Positions 5,848 through 10,360 of a stretch of DNA of 10,360 bases are shown in pieces. The notes beneath the pieces were generated by a model, which saw nothing but the letters and a program-made list of their open reading frames with translations, searched no databases and was not told the DNA's origin. The stretch is taken from the NCBI GenBank assembly GCA_045640725.1, contig JAZUFN010000264.1, forward strand, positions 1-10,360, in the 5' to 3' direction. Within the stretch, counting starts at the first letter, position 1, and each line of letters begins with the position of its first letter. The position numbers were made by a program, and so were the translations under genes. The stretch is from RGIG3528 sp045640725. Lineage in GTDB: Bacteria; Bacillota; Clostridia; Lachnospirales; Lachnospiraceae.

Positions 5848-7002
5848 ATGGAAAAGTTTGAATTTATCGCCCCTTGTCATTTTGGACTGGAGGCAGTACT
5901 AAAAAGAGAGTTACAGGACCTGGGGCTGGAGATTACGGAAGTTGTTGACGGTAAGGTATGTTTTGCGGGAGATGTTTCTGCTTTTGCCAGAGCCAATGTG
6001 AATTTGCGTACGGCAGAGCGAGTGCTCTGGAAAGTAGGAGCCTTTCATGCTGAGAGCTTTGAAGATCTTTTTCAAGGGACTAAGGCCATCCCCTGGGAGA
6101 CATTTTTGCCATCTGATGCAAAATTCTGGGTGGCCAAGGCCAATTCTGTAAAAAGTAAGGTTTTTTCACCTTCGGATATTCAGTCTATTATGAAAAAAGC
6201 CATGGTAGAACGCATGAAGGAGCATTACGGATTAAGTTGGTTTCCTGAGACAGGTGCGAAATTCCCTTTAAGAGTCTCCATACTTAAAGACGAAGTAGTA
6301 GTAGGTATCGACACCTCAGGTGAGTCCTTGCACAAGCGTGGATACAGAAAAATGACAGCCAAGGCTCCTATTGAGGAAACATTGGCAGCAGCGCTTATAA
6401 TGCTTACCCCATGGAATAAAGACAGAATTTTGGTGGATCCTTTTTGCGGCTCAGGCACTATCCCCATTGAGGCGGCCATGATCGGAGCCAATATTGCTCC
6501 CGGTATGAACCGTGAATTTTTAGCTGAGGAATGGACTAATATTATTCCGAAAAAGGTGTGGTATGCAGCTGTTGAAGAGGCTAACAGAAAAATCAGAACC
6601 GATGTAGAGATGAATATACAGGGCTTTGATATCGATGGAGATATTGTAAAAGCAGCCAGACAAAACGCTATTGATGCAGGTGTGGATCAGTATATTCATT
6701 TCCAGCAGCGTGATGTTAAGGAGCTTCGTAATCCCAAAAAGTACGGCTTCATTATTACCAATCCCCCTTATGGAGAAAGACTTGAAGAAAAGGAAGCTCT
6801 TCCTGCCCTTTACAAGACGCTGGGGGACAGCTTCAAAAATCTGGATGCCTGGTCTATGTTTATGATTACCAGCTGGGAAGAGGCACCAAAGTATATTGGA
6901 AAAGAGCCTGATAAAAACAGGAAAATATACAATGGTATGCTTAAAACTTATTTTTATTCTTTTCTGGGGCCAAAGCCACCTAAACAGCCCAAGCAGCAAT
7001 AA
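5848..7002 (+). CDS. rlmL: YpsC/RlmL-type 23S rRNA guanine-N2 methyltransferase
   Basis: The 384-residue protein is a class I SAM-dependent RNA methyltransferase of the UPF0020 group, about the size of B. subtilis YpsC. It matches the N-terminal (RlmL) half of the fused E. coli RlmKL, which makes m2G2445 in 23S rRNA. An N-terminal ferredoxin-like plus THUMP region (about 1-160) binds RNA. The catalytic Rossmann fold follows: the SAM loop VDPFCGSGTIPIEAA (196-210), the acidic motif QGFDIDGDIV (258-267) and catalytic NPPY at 305-308 in ITNPPYGERL. The C-terminus ends in a basic, proline-rich tail (GPKPPKQPKQQ). All signature residues are present. The ATG at 5848 is supported by AAAAGGAA. It is the first gene of an operon with rdgB 15 bases downstream. 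The exact target base is inferred from the family. Confidence 0.9.
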   Translation: MEKFEFIAPCHFGLEAVLKRELQDLGLEITEVVDGKVCFAGDVSAFARANVNLRTAERVLWKVGAFHAESFEDLFQGTKAIPWETFLPSDAKFWVAKANSVKSKVFSPSDIQSIMKKAMVERMKEHYGLSWFPETGAKFPLRVSILKDEVVVGIDTSGESLHKRGYRKMTAKAPIEETLAAALIMLTPWNKDRILVDPFCGSGTIPIEAAMIGANIAPGMNREFLAEEWTNIIPKKVWYAAVEEANRKIRTDVEMNIQGFDIDGDIVKAARQNAIDAGVDQYIHFQQRDVKELRNPKKYGFIITNPPYGERLEEKEALPALYKTLGDSFKNLDAWSMFMITSWEEAPKYIGKEPDKNRKIYNGMLKTYFYSFLGPKPPKQPKQQ

Positions 7003-7017
7003 TTTACGGGAGTATTT

Positions 7018-7596
7018 ATGACAAAAATAATTTTTGCCACATCCAATAAGGATAAAATGAAAGAAATCAGGGAAATCATTACCGGAGATTATGAAGTACT
7101 TTCCATGAAGGAAGCGGGGATTACCGCAGATCCCGAGGAAAATGGCAGTAGCTTTGAGGAAAATGCCCTTATAAAGGCAAGAGCTATTGCCGCAGAGTCG
7201 GGTTGCCTCACCCTGGCTGATGATTCCGGCTTGGAAGTAGATGCCATGGACAAGCAGCCGGGCATATATTCAGCCAGATTTTTAGGCAGAGACACAGACT
7301 ATGTTACCAAGAATAACTATATCATTAATCAGGTTGCGGGACTGCCTGAAGAGCAGCGTACCTGTCGATTTGTTTGTGCAGTAGCTGCTGTGTGGCCCGA
7401 TGGTAGGGAAAAAGTGGTTCGTGGTACTATTGAGGGATATGTTGCCCATGAGATTCGTGGAGAAAACGGATTTGGGTATGATCCTATATTCTATTTACCT
7501 GAGTATCAAAAGACTACAGCTGAGCTGGACCCTGAGGAAAAGAACGCTATTTCTCACAGAGGGAAAGCCCTTCGCATGATTTTACCTTACCTTTAA
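7018..7596 (+). CDS. rdgB: XTP/dITP pyrophosphatase (RdgB/Ham1 family)
   Basis: RdgB cleaves non-canonical purine nucleotides (dITP, XTP, ITP) to monophosphate and pyrophosphate, keeping them out of DNA and RNA. At 192 residues the protein is full length. Family motifs are all present: the N-terminal nucleotide loop FATSNKDKMKEI (6-17), the metal and catalytic acids in LADDSGLEVDA (Asp68-Asp69), GFGYDPIF (151-158) and ISHRGKA with His180-Arg181 near the end. The gene starts 15 bases after the methyltransferase stop, with GGGAG (7008-7012) as ribosome binding site, and the glycosyltransferase follows after 14 bases, so it is the middle gene of an operon. No oddities are visible. Confidence 0.97.
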   Translation: MTKIIFATSNKDKMKEIREIITGDYEVLSMKEAGITADPEENGSSFEENALIKARAIAAESGCLTLADDSGLEVDAMDKQPGIYSARFLGRDTDYVTKNNYIINQVAGLPEEQRTCRFVCAVAAVWPDGREKVVRGTIEGYVAHEIRGENGFGYDPIFYLPEYQKTTAELDPEEKNAISHRGKALRMILPYL

Positions 7597-7610
7597 AACA
7601 GGAAATATCC

Positions 7611-8519
7611 ATGATTACTGTATCGGTTTGCATGATTGTTAAAAATGAAGAAAAAAATCTGGCAAGATGTCTGGACGGATTAAAGGGATTTTATGATGAG
7701 CTTATAATCCTGGATACAGGCTCTACAGACAGGACAAAGGAAATTGCGGCTGGGTATACCCATAAGCTATATGATTTTTGTTGGGTGGATGATTTTTCAA
7801 GAGCCCGCAATGCAGCTTTTTCCTATGCCACCTGCGATTACATATATTCTGCAGATGCGGATGAAGTGGTAGACGAGAAGAACCGGAGAGATTTGATTGC
7901 TCTTAAAAAGGTGATGGATACAGAAATAGACGTGGTGCAGATGCATTATGTGAATCCGGATGATGTGAACATGTGCTATAATGAGCTGGATGAGCTAAGG
8001 CCCAAGCTTTTTAAAAGACTTCGTACTTGGACCTGGATTGATCCTATTCATGAAACGGTCCGGACAGAGCCGGTGGTCTATGATTCGGATATTCAGATTT
8101 TTCACAAACCACATGAGAATCATGCAAAGCGAGATTTTGCAGCTTTTTTACGCATTTTAGAAAAAGATGCCCATATGTCCGACAGACTTTTTTCCATGTA
8201 TGCCAAGGAGCTGTTTTTCAGTGGCGATAACGGAGATTTCCTTAAGGCGGAGCCATGGTTTGCTGCAAGGCATTCCGAGGCCGGGACTTATGAATTCTAT
8301 GAAGATCTGGCAGTGGCTATGAAGTGTGCCATTATAAAAGGCGATATAAGAAAAGGGCTGGAGCTGGAAGCTTCTTTTACAGAAGCCGGAGTGGAAGTGG
8401 GAGACATCCTGTATCTTTTGGCTGACTTTTACATGGGGCAGGGAGATGTGAAAAAGGCTGAAGAATATAGGAAGCGTAACCTTAACAGCGAGAATATAAT
8501 ATGTGTAAATTTGAGATGA
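7611..8519 (+). CDS. Family 2 glycosyltransferase, SunS-like, with C-terminal helical repeat
   Basis: The 302-residue protein has a GT-A fold at its N-terminus: VSVCMIVKNEEKNLARCL (4-21), the nucleotide-sugar motif ILDTGSTDRT (33-42), and the metal-binding DxD as Asp82-Ala-Asp84 in YSADADEVVDE. The segment WVDDFSRARNAAF is typical of the SunS/TPR-type GT2 subgroup. Residues about 262-292 (DILYLLADFYMGQGDVKKAEEY) look like one tetratricopeptide-type helical pair. There is no membrane segment, so it acts in the cytoplasm. AGGAAA at 7600-7605 supports the ATG. SunS itself S-glycosylates a bacteriocin, but no bacteriocin or transporter gene is near, so the acceptor here is unknown; a protein, cell-wall or surface glycan acceptor is possible. 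No terminator was found in the 124 bases before ftsH. Confidence 0.88.
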   Translation: MITVSVCMIVKNEEKNLARCLDGLKGFYDELIILDTGSTDRTKEIAAGYTHKLYDFCWVDDFSRARNAAFSYATCDYIYSADADEVVDEKNRRDLIALKKVMDTEIDVVQMHYVNPDDVNMCYNELDELRPKLFKRLRTWTWIDPIHETVRTEPVVYDSDIQIFHKPHENHAKRDFAAFLRILEKDAHMSDRLFSMYAKELFFSGDNGDFLKAEPWFAARHSEAGTYEFYEDLAVAMKCAIIKGDIRKGLELEASFTEAGVEVGDILYLLADFYMGQGDVKKAEEYRKRNLNSENIICVNLR

Positions 8520-8540
8520 TGCAGTCTGGGGGCCAAAGTC

Positions 8541-8570
8541 TTAAAATGCAAAATATATTCAATTTATACT
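8541..8570 (+). promoter_or_regulatory. Candidate ftsH promoter
   Basis: TTAAAA (8541-8546, 4 of 6) and TATACT (8565-8570, 5 of 6) are separated by 18 bases. Transcription would begin near 8577, giving a leader of about 67 bases. No CIRCE or CtsR heat-shock operator was found. Confidence 0.45.
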
Positions 8571-8574
8571 TAAA

Positions 8575-8593
8575 GTGTTAATAATTTAAACAC
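8575..8593 (+). promoter_or_regulatory. Palindrome over the predicted ftsH transcription start
   Basis: GTGTTAATAATTTAAACAC is an imperfect palindrome with 5-bp perfect arms (GTGTT/AACAC). It overlaps the start predicted from the promoter at 8541-8570, a position where a repressor could block transcription. It loosely recalls a Rex-type TGTTAA-N4-TTAACA site, but the spacing is one base too long and the right arm differs. Confidence 0.35.
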
Positions 8594-8643
8594 AATCATT
8601 TGAGATAATACATAGAAAAAATATCTTAATTGGCGGAGGGAAG

Positions 8644-10360
8644 ATGAACGACAATAATTCACAACGCAATAACAAAGATAATAGAGATTTTAAAAACAGA
8701 TTTCATAATAGAATCGGACTGCTTATTTGTCTTGTGGTAGCCCTTTTTATGGTGCTTTGGGGCAGGATGATTTCCCAATCCATAAATAAATCTACCAATA
8801 AGGAAATTACTTACTCTGAGTTTATCAATATGCTTGAAAAAGGTGAGATTGATAAAGTAGAGATTTATCCTGAAGCTATGAAGGTGGTTATTACACCTAA
8901 GGAGCAGAAAATAGCCAATTACACTACCACTTATTATACAGGTATTTTGGAGGATGGAAGCACTCTGGCAGGTCGCCTGGAGGAGGCTGGAGTTACCTAT
9001 AAGCGAGTAGTTGAAGATAATAAGTCAGCAATCTGGACTACTGTGCTGGATTTCGTTATTATGTTCGGTGGACTATTCCTCTTTATGTTCCTTATGTACC
9101 GTATGGCAGCCAAGTCTGCAGGCGGTATTATGAATGTAGGCAAGTCCAATGCCAAAGTTTATGTGGAAAAAGAGACCGGAGTTACATTTAAGGATGTCGC
9201 AGGTCAGGAAGAGGCTAAGGAAAGCCTGACTGAGATTGTAGACTTCCTTCATGATCCCGGTAAATATACAGCAATTGGTGCCAAGCTACCCAAGGGAGCT
9301 CTTTTGGTAGGACCTCCCGGAACAGGTAAGACACTGCTTGCCAAGGCAGTAGCAGGAGAAGCCAAGGTGCCTTTCTTCTCACTTTCCGGCTCTGATTTCG
9401 TTGAGATGTATGTTGGTGTAGGTGCATCACGTGTGCGTGATCTGTTTAAGCAGGCTCAGGCTATGGCACCGTGTATTATTTTCATAGATGAGGTGGATGC
9501 TATCGGTAAGTCACGTGACTCCCGTTATGGTGGCAACGATGAGCGTGAGCAGACCTTGAATCAGCTTTTGGCCGAGATGGATGGCTTTGATGCCAGCAAG
9601 GGTGTAGTTATATTGGCTGCTACCAACAGACCGGAGGTTCTGGACAAGGCCCTTCTTCGTCCGGGTCGTTTTGACAGGCGTGTAATAGTAGACAGACCTG
9701 ACCTTAAGGGCAGAGTTGAGGTCCTTAAAGTTCATGCGAAAAATGTTAATATGGGTGATGATGTGGATCTTGAGGCTATAGCGCTTGCTACATCAGGTGC
9801 CGTAGGTTCAGAGCTGGCCAATATGATTAATGAAGCAGCTATTTTGGCAGTTAAGCGTGGCCGCAAGTTTGTTACTCAGGCTGATCTTTTTGAATCTGTA
9901 GAGGTCGTTATTGCAGGTAAGGAAAAGAAGGACCGCATCATGAATAATGACGAAAGAAAAGTGGTGGCCTTCCATGAGACCGGTCATGCCCTTGTTTCCG
10001 CCCTGCAGAAAAATGCGGAGCCTGTTCAGAAGATTACTATCGTTCCCCGTACTAAGGGGAGTCTGGGCTATGTACTTCAGGCACCTGAGGAAGAAAAGTT
10101 CCTTATGAAAAAAGAGGAGCTTATTGCCAGAATTACTACCTTCTGTGCCGGTCGTGCAGCCGAAGAAGTGGTATTTGGTTCCATTACTACCGGAGCAGCC
10201 AATGATATAGAAAAGGCTACTAATATAGCCAGAAACATGGTTACAAGATTTGGTATGAGCAAAAAGATTGGTCTTGTTAGTTTGGAGACAGTAGAGAGCC
10301 AGTACCTTGATAACAGATCTGTTTTAAATTGTTCAGACGAAAAAGCAGCTCAGATAGATG
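8644..10360 (+). CDS. ftsH: ATP-dependent zinc metalloprotease FtsH (partial, 3' end missing)
   Basis: FtsH is a membrane-anchored AAA+ protease that degrades misfolded membrane proteins and selected cytoplasmic regulators as a hexamer. The first 572 residues are visible. An Asn-rich N-terminus is followed by one membrane segment (about 24-41), an extracytoplasmic domain with the typical YSEFINMLEKGEIDKVEI, and a second segment (about 133-153). The AAA domain has Walker A GPPGTGKT (223-230), pore motif MYVG with Tyr256, Walker B IIFIDEVDA (Asp282-Glu283) and arginine fingers Arg342 and Arg345 in RPGRFDRRV. The zinc site is HETGH (444-448; HEAGH in many homologues) with the third ligand probably Asp521 in AANDIEKAT. 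The ATG is backed by GGAGGG at 8635-8640. The SGAVGSELANM segment departs from the usual GxTGADLANL sensor-2 region. The protein runs off the window within its C-terminal helical region. Confidence 0.97.
   Translation, partial: MNDNNSQRNNKDNRDFKNRFHNRIGLLICLVVALFMVLWGRMISQSINKSTNKEITYSEFINMLEKGEIDKVEIYPEAMKVVITPKEQKIANYTTTYYTGILEDGSTLAGRLEEAGVTYKRVVEDNKSAIWTTVLDFVIMFGGLFLFMFLMYRMAAKSAGGIMNVGKSNAKVYVEKETGVTFKDVAGQEEAKESLTEIVDFLHDPGKYTAIGAKLPKGALLVGPPGTGKTLLAKAVAGEAKVPFFSLSGSDFVEMYVGVGASRVRDLFKQAQAMAPCIIFIDEVDAIGKSRDSRYGGNDEREQTLNQLLAEMDGFDASKGVVILAATNRPEVLDKALLRPGRFDRRVIVDRPDLKGRVEVLKVHAKNVNMGDDVDLEAIALATSGAVGSELANMINEAAILAVKRGRKFVTQADLFESVEVVIAGKEKKDRIMNNDERKVVAFHETGHALVSALQKNAEPVQKITIVPRTKGSLGYVLQAPEEEKFLMKKEELIARITTFCAGRAAEEVVFGSITTGAANDIEKATNIARNMVTRFGMSKKIGLVSLETVESQYLDNRSVLNCSDEKAAQID

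Overview
The window comes from a low-to-moderate GC Firmicute, most likely a Lachnospiraceae member of the Butyrivibrio/Pseudobutyrivibrio type. This is inference from the protein style: a short SerA with a C-terminal ACT domain, a UvrX-like Y-family polymerase paired with a YolD-like protein, a receiver-plus-SARP-type response regulator, and FtsH with an HETGH metal site. Strong AGGAGG-type ribosome binding sites fit this. No database search was possible, so the genus is only a suggestion. All genes lie on the + strand.

Layout. Bases 1-1277 hold the end of serC and complete serA, a serine biosynthesis operon that ends at a hairpin (1289-1310). Bases 1337-3146 hold a translesion DNA polymerase and a small YolD-like protein that overlaps it by 4 bases (ATGA). 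Bases 3147-5734 form a signalling block: a 219-base non-coding stretch, a response regulator with a SARP-type DNA-binding domain, a 267-base AT-rich spacer rich in dyads, a stand-alone divergent receiver protein, and a cytoplasmic alpha/beta hydrolase directly after it. A clear terminator (5741-5768) closes this block. A strong promoter (5770-5797) opens a three-gene operon at 5848-8519: a YpsC/RlmL-type rRNA methyltransferase, the XTP/dITP pyrophosphatase RdgB and a family 2 glycosyltransferase. FtsH begins at 8644 behind its own probable promoter and runs off the end of the window.

How the genes work together. SerC and SerA act in the same pathway. The polymerase and YolD-like protein form the Firmicute counterpart of a UmuC/UmuD-type mutagenesis pair, and the polymerase carries a clear beta-clamp motif. 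The methyltransferase and RdgB are housekeeping RNA-modification and nucleotide-pool functions, and the glycosyltransferase is their operon partner with an unknown target.

Most of the window is ordinary core genome. The parts most worth a second look are the tandem response-regulator block and its dyad-rich spacer, the divergent stand-alone receiver tied to a hydrolase, and the start of the polymerase gene, where one candidate start codon sits in the loop of the serA terminator hairpin and the other appears leaderless. I saw no CRISPR array, tRNA, rRNA, insertion sequence or phage gene. I did not find a convincing new multi-gene system.
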